17,533 bases of DNA from CALJUZ01 sp003387805 (GTDB taxonomy: Bacteria > Bacillota > Limnochordia > Limnochordales > ZCTH02-B6): the NCBI GenBank assembly GCA_937975235.1, contig CALJUZ010000015.1:1-17533 (forward strand). The letters are read 5' to 3'. The notes under the pieces were generated by a model that made no database searches, was not told the origin of the DNA, and was given only the letters and a program-made list of their open reading frames with translations. Within the stretch, counting starts at the first letter, position 1. The number at the start of each line of letters is the position of its first letter. Positions 6,340 to 13,173 of this stretch are shown here, piece after piece. Both the position numbers and the translations under genes were made by a program.

Positions 6340-7511
6340 TGAGGAAGACCGCTGTTCTTTTGACCGCAGCGCTGGTTCTGGCGCTGGCAGCTCCGATGGT
6401 TTCCGCCGCTCCCGTGGACGTGACGGGCACGGTGGAAAGCCGCTTCGAGTACAAGCAGAACGACGCTGACGAATGGGTGCTCTCGGGCAAGACGGGCATC
6501 GAACTGTCGCCGAGCCTGCAGGTGGGCGACCGCGTCAAGCTCGGCATCGAGCTGGAGACGGAGCCGAGCTCCTTCGACGCTGACGGCAGCCCGGCCGGTG
6601 ACTTCACCGGCGCGCACGGCGCGATGTCGCCGGTGCTGTCGAAGGTGTGGCTCCAGACGACGGGCGCCTTCTGGCAGGACGGTCCCGAGGTCACCACGAC
6701 CATCGGTGACTACACCATCAACTGGAACGACTGGGTCGGCCGCCTGGGCTCCAAGCGGACCGTGGCCGTCGAGGGCATCGACCTGATGGTCGCCGACGCC
6801 GACGTGTTCTACGCTTGGGACGGCGACCACAACCCGATGGGCCTCCGGGTCGCCTCTGAATTCCAGGGCATCGACCTGGACGCCATGGTGCTGTACCGGG
6901 GCGGCGCCCTCAACGCGGCCCTCGGCGCCGGCACGAGCCTCAACGGCATCGACGTGGACGGCGTCGTGGCCATGGACGAGGACTACCGCTACGCCTTCAA
7001 GGTGAACGCGGCCATGAGCCCCATGGAAGACGTGACGCTGAAGGCCGGCTACCGGCAGATGCAGGACGGCTTCAACCCGATGTACGCTCGCCGCAGCGGC
7101 GACAACATCGTGCCGTTCCACAAGGACAGCCGTGAGTCCGGCTTCAACATCGGCGTCGAAACGGTGCACCAGGGCTTTGTCCTGGGCGCGGCCTACGACC
7201 AGCCCACCGAGACGGCGACGCTGAGCGCCGCCCGGACGTTTGAGTTCGAAGGCCACGCCATCGACACCAAGTACGAAGCCACGCTGGTGCGCGGCCAGCA
7301 GCTGCGCCACGAGCTGAGCGCGAGCACCACGACCGACATGATTCCGTACATGCCGGGCGTCGGCCTCCGCGCCAAGCTCATGGCTGAAGGCACCGACATC
7401 GACTACGAGGTCGGTACCAGCTACACCGCCCCGAACGGCATCAGCCTCGGTGCCGACTACAGCTCCGTCGAGGGCGCTCGCATCCACGGCGGCCTCAAGG
7501 TGAGCTTCTAA
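6339..7511 (+). CDS. Outer-membrane beta-barrel protein (porin-like)
   Basis: This 390-residue secreted protein has a clean signal peptide (MRKTAVLLTAALVLALAAPMVSA, cleavage likely before APVDVTG). The mature part is rich in alternating amphipathic strands separated by Gly/Asp turns, as in porins (for example VTGTVESRFEYKQ, GISLGADYSSVEG, IHGGLKVSF). The last residue is Phe in the pattern HGGLKVSF, matching the C-terminal beta-signal recognised by BamA. There is no SLH domain, unlike the OmpM porins of other diderm Firmicutes. The start is ATG 6339, 6 nt after AAGGGGG; the frame is open upstream for about 490 nt, but a signal peptide directly after this Met makes it the only sensible start. 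The long leader and strong terminator fit an abundant protein. The transported solute is unknown. Confidence 0.85.
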   Translation: MRKTAVLLTAALVLALAAPMVSAAPVDVTGTVESRFEYKQNDADEWVLSGKTGIELSPSLQVGDRVKLGIELETEPSSFDADGSPAGDFTGAHGAMSPVLSKVWLQTTGAFWQDGPEVTTTIGDYTINWNDWVGRLGSKRTVAVEGIDLMVADADVFYAWDGDHNPMGLRVASEFQGIDLDAMVLYRGGALNAALGAGTSLNGIDVDGVVAMDEDYRYAFKVNAAMSPMEDVTLKAGYRQMQDGFNPMYARRSGDNIVPFHKDSRESGFNIGVETVHQGFVLGAAYDQPTETATLSAARTFEFEGHAIDTKYEATLVRGQQLRHELSASTTTDMIPYMPGVGLRAKLMAEGTDIDYEVGTSYTAPNGISLGADYSSVEGARIHGGLKVSF

Positions 7512-7528
7512 AGGGGACCACGGCCGGC

Positions 7529-7553
7529 GGCGGCGTCTCCCCGGCCCGCCGCC
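7529..7553 (+). other. Small GC hairpin in the barrel gene 3' region
   Basis: GGCGGCG (7529-7535) pairs with CGCCGCC (7547-7553). It lies between the stop codon and the main terminator and may add to 3' end stability. Confidence 0.35.
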
Positions 7554-7573
7554 ACCACCCCCGCCCCTGTGCG

Positions 7574-7619
7574 CAAAGCCCCGTGGAGAGCTGGCTCTCC
7601 CGGGGCTTTGTGTTATATT
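7574..7619 (+). terminator. Strong intrinsic terminator of the barrel gene
   Basis: CAAAGCCCCG pairs with CGGGGCTTTG and GGAGAG with CTCTCC around a CTGG loop. This gives a 16-bp stem with a single bulged T (7574-7610), followed by TGTTATATT. The T tract is short but the stem is very stable. It separates the barrel gene from the small ORFs and sigma operon. Confidence 0.85.
7611..7619 (+). promoter_or_regulatory. Possible extended -10 promoter
   Basis: TG-T-TATATT at 7611-7619 matches an extended -10 element (TGnTATAAT) with one mismatch. It overlaps the T tract of the terminator. No -35 is recognisable at the right distance, so support is modest. It would transcribe the small ORFs at 7677-7855. 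Confidence 0.3.
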
Positions 7620-7676
7620 CTGAAAAGGGAACGCAGGCGAATCCCGCGAGAACGAGGCCAAAGCGATTACGAGGAA

Positions 7677-7751
7677 ATGATCTTGCGGCGAGCCGCCGAT
7701 TTCCGGCCGGTACTGGAGAGGTTCCTGGACGAGGTTCTCGAGGAGGTTTAA
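7677..7751 (+). pseudogene. Possible C-terminal remnant of a MntA-type nucleotidyltransferase antitoxin
   Basis: A 24-codon frame from ATG 7677 ends EERFLDEVLEEV-like (LERFLDEVLEEV), and the same frame is open upstream to about 7620 (SDYEEMILRRAADFRPVLERFLDEVLEEV). Such an acidic helical tail resembles the C-terminus of minimal nucleotidyltransferases that pair with HEPN toxins. No nucleotidyltransferase core (GSRARG-type motif) is left; upstream is the terminator of the barrel gene. Its TAA overlaps the next ATG (TAATG), the usual coupling of such pairs. The identification is an inference from a very short sequence. Confidence 0.35.
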
Positions 7752-7855
7752 TGGCCGTGATCGACCGTGCCATGGTCAAAGAACGGCTGACTATGATCGT
7801 TCGCAGTGTCAACCGGCTGGAAAAACGGGCCCGGGAGCCGCGCGACGCGGATTGA
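7751..7855 (+). pseudogene. Possible N-terminal remnant of a HepT (DUF86/HEPN) toxin
   Basis: This 34-residue frame (MAVIDRAMVKERLTMIVRSVNRLEKRAREPRDAD) starts at ATG 7751, 4 nt after a perfect AGGAGG at 7741-7746. It resembles the first helix of DUF86/HepT toxins, which typically begin with an Ile-Asp, then Val-x-x-Arg-Leu and a Leu-rich helix. The family is usually well over 100 residues and carries the catalytic R-x4-6-H motif in its C-terminal half, which is absent. The coupled start and good ribosome binding site suggest a once-functional second gene of a toxin-antitoxin pair, now cut short. The stop overlaps the -35 of the sigma-factor promoter. It could instead be a genuine short peptide. 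Confidence 0.4.
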
Positions 7856-7881
7856 ACTTTTCACCCTTTCCTCCGGTCTAA
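7853..7881 (+). promoter_or_regulatory. ECF-type promoter of the sigma-factor operon
   Basis: TGAACTT at 7853-7859 and GTCTAA at 7876-7881 are 16 bp apart. This closely matches the GAACTT/GTCTAA class of promoters read by RpoE-like ECF sigma factors. It sits directly before an ECF sigma gene, so autoregulation is the natural reading. Transcription would begin near 7888, after the first in-frame ATG at 7886. Confidence 0.75.
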
Positions 7882-7921
7882 GTCAATGAACGTGCCCATC
7901 CCGGGAGGGCGGCCAAGCGCA

Positions 7922-8623
7922 ATGAGGCGAAGCGGCGGCGGAGAACGCCGGGCAGGCGGCGGGCGGCGCCCGCACCAGCGAATTCAATCATTGATCGACC
8001 GGGCGCTGACCGGCGACGTGCGGGCTTTTGAGACGCTGGTCACCGAGCATTACGGCCCGGTGCACGCCTACGCCGCCCGCATGGTGGGCGGGCAGGCCGC
8101 GGAAGACGTGGCCCAGGACGTGTTTCTGCGGGTCTACCGCTCGCTGCACACGTTCCGGGGCGACGCGTCGTTCACGACGTGGCTGTTCCGCATCACGCAC
8201 AACGTCTGCAACGACTACCGCCGCCGCATGCAGCGGGAACCGGCGCTGCGGCTGGACGGACCGGCCCCGGGGGACGACACCCGCAGCGCCGGCCAGGCGC
8301 TGGCCGCCGCCGGCGAAGGCGCGGGCGAAAACCCGGAGCTGCGGCTGGAGTCCCTGGAGCTGCACGAAACGGTGCAGCGGGCGCTGATGAAACTGTCGGA
8401 GAAGCACCGGGCGGTGCTGGTGCTGCACGACATGCACGGCTTCCGCTACGACGAAATCAAAGACATCGTCGGCTGTTCGCTGGGAACCGTGCGGTCGCGC
8501 CTGCACTACGCCCGGCGGGCGCTGCGGCAGATTCTGGAAGAAGAACTCCGCGGCGAGCTGGCCTCGCTGCTGGAGGAGCGCCCCGGCCGCCAGGGCGCCG
8601 CGGGCGGCCCGGCGCCGGCGTGA
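7922..8623 (+). CDS. ECF RNA polymerase sigma factor (sigma-70 family, RpoE-like)
   Basis: This 233-residue regulator directs RNA polymerase to envelope-stress promoters. Region 2 covers about 36-103 (LVTEHYGPVHAYAARM, AEDVAQDVFLRVYRSL, TWLFRITHNVCNDYRRR). Region 4 covers about 153-204 (LSEKHRAVLVLHDMHGFRYDEIKDIVGCSLGTVRSRLHYARRAL). The linker between them is long and Ala/Gly-rich. ATG 7922 is chosen because the predicted transcript from the ECF promoter starts near 7888; ATG 7886, with the same frame, would lie at or before that point. GGGAGGG (7903-7909) is 12 nt upstream, somewhat far, so the start remains uncertain. The next gene encodes a zinc-type anti-sigma factor 19 nt downstream. Confidence 0.93.
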   Translation: MRRSGGGERRAGGGRRPHQRIQSLIDRALTGDVRAFETLVTEHYGPVHAYAARMVGGQAAEDVAQDVFLRVYRSLHTFRGDASFTTWLFRITHNVCNDYRRRMQREPALRLDGPAPGDDTRSAGQALAAAGEGAGENPELRLESLELHETVQRALMKLSEKHRAVLVLHDMHGFRYDEIKDIVGCSLGTVRSRLHYARRALRQILEEELRGELASLLEERPGRQGAAGGPAPA

Positions 8624-8642
8624 AGGAAATGAGGTTGGTCCC

Positions 8643-9155
8643 ATGCGCTGTTCACCCGAATTGCTGAACGCCTACGTCGACGGCGAGCTGGACGAGCCGC
8701 AGCGTCGCCTCGTGGAGGAGCACGTGCGGCGCTGCCCGCGGTGCAGCGCGGAGGCGGCGGAGCTGCGGGCGCTCAAGACGGTGCTGGCCGCCGCGGCCGC
8801 GGCCGACGCCCGCCTGGAGCCCGACGAAGAGCGGCGCCGCATCGCCGGCATCGTGGGCCGGGTGCGCTTCCGGGAGGCGAAACGCCAGCGGGAGCGGACG
8901 AAGAAGCGGTTTTGGCAAGGGGCGGCGCTGGGCGGTGCGGCGGCGGCGGTCCTGGTGGGCGCCGTGGTCACGTCGCTGACCGTGCTCGGCCCGGGCACGC
9001 CCTTCGGGGCGGGCGGCCCCGACCAGGACGAACAGGTCTACGCCGCGGCCTTGCAGGCGGTGGTGGCGGAACACTCCCGCGTGGCGCTGCTGATGGACAT
9101 GGGCGTGGACGACTGGGCCGACTGGCCGTGGCTCGGGTGGGAGGATGAGCCGTGA
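8643..9155 (+). CDS. Anti-sigma factor with zf-HC2 (ZAS) domain
   Basis: This 170-residue single-pass membrane protein should hold the upstream ECF sigma factor inactive. The cytoplasmic N-terminus has the ZAS zinc motif H27-x3-C31-x2-C34 (HVRRCPRC) with an additional Cys 3. A long basic region precedes one transmembrane segment at about 92-115 (GAALGGAAAAVLVGAVVTSLTVLG). The short C-terminal part would face outward and is acidic and Trp-rich (DDWADWPWLGWEDEP). ATG 8643 follows GAGGT by 7 nt. The stop overlaps the GTG start of the RseB-like gene, which couples the two. Release of the sigma factor could be by proteolysis, as for RseA, or through the zinc site, as for redox-sensing ZAS proteins; the sequence alone does not decide. 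Confidence 0.9.
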   Translation: MRCSPELLNAYVDGELDEPQRRLVEEHVRRCPRCSAEAAELRALKTVLAAAAAADARLEPDEERRRIAGIVGRVRFREAKRQRERTKKRFWQGAALGGAAAAVLVGAVVTSLTVLGPGTPFGAGGPDQDEQVYAAALQAVVAEHSRVALLMDMGVDDWADWPWLGWEDEP

Positions 9156-10447
9156 GGCAAGTCTTGGCAGTTTTGATCCTAGTTTTGACGTTTGGCGCGG
9201 TGGGCGCCGGTCCGGCCTTGGCGGCCAACGGCGCCGACGAGGCTGAGGAGGCGGCTGCCGTCGCCGGAATCCCCGCTGCCGTCCTTGGCGCCGGCGATGA
9301 GGACGTCGCCGCCGTTTCCGAAACCATCGCCGGCGCCGATGACGCGGCGGCCGTGGACGAAACGGAAGACCCGGCGGAGATCGTGCGCCGTTCGTTTGCG
9401 GCCCGCTGGGAACGGCCGGTGCGCTTCCGCGAAGTGCGGACCATGATGCGGGGCGATCGGTCCGAAACGATGGTGCGCCGCGTGTGGTGGCGGCCGTGGA
9501 CCGGGCTGCGGGTCGAGGAGGATTACGAGCAGGGCCGCCGCATGATGTGGTGGAATGAAGACGGCCAATGGCTGTATGACACGCGGTTTCCGTTTGCGCT
9601 GCATATCGAAGCGCGCGGGCTGGACCGGCTGCGGGTCCGGGGCGACGCCGCGGCGCCCGAGGGGGAAGGCGCCGCGGCCGGGGACGGGCCGCACCCGGGA
9701 CGGGGGCCCCACGGGATCGGGCTGCGCGTCGAGCCGGGACCGTACGGGGCCGGGGCGCCCGAGCTGGAGCCGCACGGGCGCGGTTTCATGCCTCCCGTCA
9801 GGACCCCGCGGTTCGTGACGCCGGACCAGTGGGAGTGCCGCCTGGAGATTGGTCCCGGCGGCCGGCCGGTGTTCGTCGTCGAGCGCCGCGGGCGGGGCGG
9901 CGTCAGCCGCTGGTGGATCGACCGGGAGCATCACTTCCCGTGGAAAGAAGAGCACTTCGGTCCCGATGACGAGCTGTCCGCGGTCATCATTCGCTCGGAC
10001 TTGGAGCTGGACGCGGACATCGAGGACGAGGTGTTCGAGTTCGAAGCGCCCGAAGGCGTCGACGTGCTGCGCGACCCGCGGGACTGGCGCCGCCGGGTGG
10101 TGCTGCACACCGTGCGGGAGCGGCTGCCGTTCCGGGCGGCTTTGCCCCGGGTGGTGCCGGAAGGCTTCGAGCTCATTGACGGCAGCGTGGCGTGGCTGCA
10201 GGGCCAGCCGGCGCTGCACTGGCGGTTTTACGACGGCCAACGGCTGCTCTCGGTGTTCCAGCTGCGGCTGGAGGTGCCCGAGGGCCGGTTCCGGGGGCGG
10301 CAGGCGCCGGCGCCGACGGTGACGCAGATGGAGGCGGGCCGGGTCGTGGGCGTCGTGCGGGACGGGTTCCTGTTCTTCGTCGTCGGTGACGTGACGACGG
10401 AGGAAGCCCTGGAAATTCTGGAAAGCCTGGAGGAAGTCGCCGACTGA
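9152..10447 (+). CDS. Secreted RseB/MucB-like sigma-regulatory protein
   Basis: This 431-residue protein has a signal peptide (MRQVLAVLILVLTFGAVGAGPALA, cut before ANG), so it acts outside the inner membrane. An acidic low-complexity stretch (25-75) is followed by a LolA-like fold with many Trp and Arg residues (RSFAARWERPVRFREVRTMM, YDTRFPFALHIEARG, SRWWIDREHHFPWKEEHF, DEVFEFEAPEGVDVL). A Gly/Pro-rich insert lies at about 168-210. The C-terminal part (LPRVVPEGFELIDGS, HWRFYDGQRLLSVFQL) resembles the C-terminal domain of RseB/MucB. In E. coli, RseB guards the anti-sigma factor RseA and senses lipopolysaccharide or mislocalised lipoproteins. Gene order sigma, anti-sigma, RseB-like supports the same job. 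GTG 9152 follows GGAGG by 7 nt and overlaps the anti-sigma stop. Homology at this distance needs profile confirmation. Confidence 0.75.
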   Translation: MRQVLAVLILVLTFGAVGAGPALAANGADEAEEAAAVAGIPAAVLGAGDEDVAAVSETIAGADDAAAVDETEDPAEIVRRSFAARWERPVRFREVRTMMRGDRSETMVRRVWWRPWTGLRVEEDYEQGRRMMWWNEDGQWLYDTRFPFALHIEARGLDRLRVRGDAAAPEGEGAAAGDGPHPGRGPHGIGLRVEPGPYGAGAPELEPHGRGFMPPVRTPRFVTPDQWECRLEIGPGGRPVFVVERRGRGGVSRWWIDREHHFPWKEEHFGPDDELSAVIIRSDLELDADIEDEVFEFEAPEGVDVLRDPRDWRRRVVLHTVRERLPFRAALPRVVPEGFELIDGSVAWLQGQPALHWRFYDGQRLLSVFQLRLEVPEGRFRGRQAPAPTVTQMEAGRVVGVVRDGFLFFVVGDVTTEEALEILESLEEVAD

Positions 10448-10490
10448 CCGGCGCCGCCGGCCGGGCCGGCGCCGCGGCCGTTCAGTCGGC
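10439..10490 (+). terminator. Long two-part hairpin spanning the rseB-like stop codon
   Basis: GCCGACTGA (10439-10447) pairs perfectly with TCAGTCGGC (10482-10490). Inside, CGGCGCC (10449-10455) pairs with GGCGCCG (10468-10474). The outer stem includes the TGA stop. There is no T tract after it, so it may attenuate, protect or process the transcript between the sigma operon and the efflux genes and need not end it. Confidence 0.55.
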
Positions 10491-10570
10491 AATGTCGACA
10501 ACGTCGTTCATGTCTTCGGTCGGCAAGGGTGCAGCCGGTCACATCGTCGTTCGAGAGGGGACAGCGTCCG

Positions 10571-11731
10571 ATGAAGAAACTTTCTCCGCCGTGTGCGACT
10601 GAAGTCCGTCACTGGCCGCCGCAGGGCCGCCGCCTCCGCCTCCTGGCAGGGGCGGCCCTGCTCCTGGCGGCGGCCTTCGCGCTGCTGGGGCCCGCCGGCC
10701 CCGCGGCCGCGCAGGAAGGCGCCGGCGGCGAGCCGGGGCCGGTGCTGGAGCTGACCCTGGCGGAAGCGGTGCGGCTCGCGTTCGAGTACGACGTGGAGCA
10801 TGAAATCGCCCGGCTCAACTGGGAAAACGCCCGCATCGACAACATGATCGCTCGCGCCGGCGGTCCCGTGAGCCCCTACGAGGAGCTGCAGCGGCAGCTC
10901 CAGGAGCGCCGGGCGGAGAACAACTACTTGTCCAGCCGCAAGTCGCTGGTCATGTCGGTGGTCCAGGAGTATTTCGATTTGCAGCAGGCCGCGACCCAGG
11001 CCGAGGTGGCCCGCCGGCAGGCGGCCATCGCGGAGCGGGAGCTGGAAGTGGTGCGGCAGATGGTGGCCATCGGCGAGCGCCACCCCCAGGACGAGCTGCG
11101 GGAGCAGAACCGGGTGGCGTCCGCGCGCATGTCCGCGGAAGCCGCCGAGCGCACGTACCGCAACCGCGAGCAGGCCCTGCGCCAGCGGCTGGGGCTGCCG
11201 GACGGCGTGCGGCTGGTGCTGGTGGACGAGCCCGAAGCGGTGCCGTTCGACTGGACCTTGGAGGAGACGCTGGCCTACGCGCTGGAGCACAACTTCTCCG
11301 TGTGGGAGCGGGCCACCAACCTGCGCATCGCGCAGATGGACCTGGAAGCGCTGAAAGTGCAGGACCCGGCGCCGCTGCAGCTGCAGAAGGCGGAAAACAG
11401 CTGGCGCGTCACCGAGCTGAACGCGCTGCAGGCCGAGCGCAATTTCTACAATCAGGTCACGTCCGCGTGGCATTCCTTGATGGACGCGGCGCGGCGGCTG
11501 GAGTCGGCGGCCATTGACTATGAGCTGGCCCAGTCGGCCTTTGCCGTGGCCCGGCGGCAGCACGAGGTGGGGCTGACGACCGACATCGAGTGGGAGCGGG
11601 CGCAGCTGGACCACATCAACGCGCAGCAGTCGTACCGGGACGCGGTGGTCAGCTACGTGCGGACGCGGCTGGATTTGCTGAATCTCATCGGCCATCCCTT
11701 CGAACTGGATGAGGAGTTCGCCGGGCGATGA
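10571..11731 (+). CDS. TolC-family protein lacking obvious barrel segments
   Basis: This 386-residue exported protein has a signal peptide (RRLRLLAGAALLLAAAFALLGPAGPAAA) behind a long n-region. The mature part begins with the TolC-family start LELTLAEAVRLAFEYDVEHEIARL and consists almost wholly of long charged helices in two repeats (about 57-200 and 235-380). In canonical TolC proteins each repeat has a pair of beta strands between helices, forming the outer-membrane barrel. Here those places read ARAGGPVSPYEELQRQ and KVQDPAPLQLQKAENS, with no alternating strands. It is about 95 residues shorter than its neighbour, which keeps them. It may be a soluble periplasmic alpha-tube or a partner subunit. 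ATG 10571 has GAGAGGGG 10 nt upstream. Its stop overlaps the next start (ATGA). Confidence 0.82.
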   Translation: MKKLSPPCATEVRHWPPQGRRLRLLAGAALLLAAAFALLGPAGPAAAQEGAGGEPGPVLELTLAEAVRLAFEYDVEHEIARLNWENARIDNMIARAGGPVSPYEELQRQLQERRAENNYLSSRKSLVMSVVQEYFDLQQAATQAEVARRQAAIAERELEVVRQMVAIGERHPQDELREQNRVASARMSAEAAERTYRNREQALRQRLGLPDGVRLVLVDEPEAVPFDWTLEETLAYALEHNFSVWERATNLRIAQMDLEALKVQDPAPLQLQKAENSWRVTELNALQAERNFYNQVTSAWHSLMDAARRLESAAIDYELAQSAFAVARRQHEVGLTTDIEWERAQLDHINAQQSYRDAVVSYVRTRLDLLNLIGHPFELDEEFAGR

Positions 11732-13173
11732 CCTTCGCCAGAACGTGGTGTACGTGGGCGGCCGCGCTGCTGCTGGGCGCGGCGCTGGCGGCCTGGCCCG
11801 GCGGCGGGCGGGCTCAGGCGGCGGCGCATATGACGCTGGCCGAGGCCTGGGCCCTGGCCGAAGCGCATCACCCCCGGGTCGTGGAAGCCCGCCGGACGCT
11901 GGAGGGGCTGGAGCGGGACCTGGAGCAGCGGCGCAGCGCCTATGCGCCGACGCTGACGGTGTCGGTGGGCCGCTTGTCCGCGCGCGTAGACACCAGCGGC
12001 GAGTGGGATACGCCCAACCCGGATGCGACGCTGCGGGCCGGTCTGAAACTGCCGTCCGGAATAAATCTCAACGCCAGCGTGACTTCGCCGGCCCTCTCGT
12101 CCGAGAACGGGAGGTGGCGCGGCAACGTGTCGCTGGAGTATCCCCTGCTCCGCTCGGCCGAGCTGGACTCGGACGCGCTGGCGCTGCGGCAGGCCGAGCA
12201 GGCCCTGGAAAACGCAAGGCTGGAGTTTGAGCGGCTGCGCGACGAGGTGCGGGCCGAGGTGCTGGCGGCCCTGCACGCGCTGCAGGTGGCGCAGGTTCGT
12301 TTCGAGCTGGCCCGCGCGGCCCACGCCGACGCGGCGGCCGAGTGGGACCTGGCCCAAAGGCACAAGGAACTGGGAATCATCACCGAAGCCGAGTACCTTG
12401 CGGCGCAAATTGCTTGGCTGCGGGCCGAGCAGGATTGGCTGACCGCCCAGCGCACGCTGGAGGCGCGGCGGCGGGATCTGGCCCGGATGCTGGGCCTGGA
12501 CGACGTGGCTGGATACGAGTTTGAGGATGTTTTGGGCTGGACGGCCATGCCGCCGGCGGGCAGCCCGGACGAGGCGGCGGCCCGGGCCACGGCCAGGAGC
12601 TTGACGGTCCGGGAACGTCGGCAGGCCGTCGAGACGGCGGAGCTTCAGCTGGCCGCGGAACGGGAACGCTCCGGCTGGACGGCGTCGTTCAGCGCCACCT
12701 ATGTCCCCAGGGGCAGCGGCACGCAGGAGCAGCGGGACGGCTTGTCGCTGTCCGTGTCGCTCAGCTACCCCTTGGCCGACGGCGGACAGCGCCGGCGCTC
12801 GCTGGCGGCCCGTGAGGAAGCGGTGGAGCGGGCGCTGGAGGCGCTGGAGCGGGCCGAGGAGGAAGTCCGCCAGCAGGTGCTGGATTTGTTCGTGCAGCTG
12901 GAGGACGCCCGCCGGGAGGTGGACATCGCCGGGCTGGAGCTGGCCCGCGCGGAGCTGGAGTACGCCGCCGTGCTCCGGCAGGCCGGGCTGCCGGTGGCCG
13001 CGGCCGGCCAGGCCGACGTGGAGCGGGCCCGCCGGGCCGTGGTCCGGGCCGAGCTGTCCTGGCTGGAAGCCGTGCAGCGCTACCAGGCCCGCTGGATTGA
13101 GCTGCAGCGGCTGCAGGGCCCGGTGCCGTGGGAAACGCTCATGACCGCGCCGGAAGGGGAGGGAACCCGGTGA
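11728..13173 (+). CDS. TolC-family outer membrane efflux channel
   Basis: This 481-residue outer-membrane factor of the OEP/TolC family forms the exit duct of a tripartite pump. A signal peptide (WAAALLLGAALAAWPGGGRAQA) precedes the repeat start MTLAEAWALAEAHHPRVVEARRTL. Barrel strands are visible in both repeats: APTLTVSVGRLSARV, ATLRAGLKLPSGINLNASV and WRGNVSLEYPLL in the first, and WTASFSATYVP and DGLSLSVSLSYPLADGGQ in the second. Long helices fill the rest (for example 371-470). Length is normal. The ATG overlaps the stop of the preceding TolC-like gene, and its own stop overlaps the adaptor's GTG start, so all three are translationally coupled. The DNA-level context assigns it to the MacAB-type pump downstream. 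Confidence 0.9.
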   Translation: MTFARTWCTWAAALLLGAALAAWPGGGRAQAAAHMTLAEAWALAEAHHPRVVEARRTLEGLERDLEQRRSAYAPTLTVSVGRLSARVDTSGEWDTPNPDATLRAGLKLPSGINLNASVTSPALSSENGRWRGNVSLEYPLLRSAELDSDALALRQAEQALENARLEFERLRDEVRAEVLAALHALQVAQVRFELARAAHADAAAEWDLAQRHKELGIITEAEYLAAQIAWLRAEQDWLTAQRTLEARRRDLARMLGLDDVAGYEFEDVLGWTAMPPAGSPDEAAARATARSLTVRERRQAVETAELQLAAERERSGWTASFSATYVPRGSGTQEQRDGLSLSVSLSYPLADGGQRRRSLAAREEAVERALEALERAEEEVRQQVLDLFVQLEDARREVDIAGLELARAELEYAAVLRQAGLPVAAAGQADVERARRAVVRAELSWLEAVQRYQARWIELQRLQGPVPWETLMTAPEGEGTR

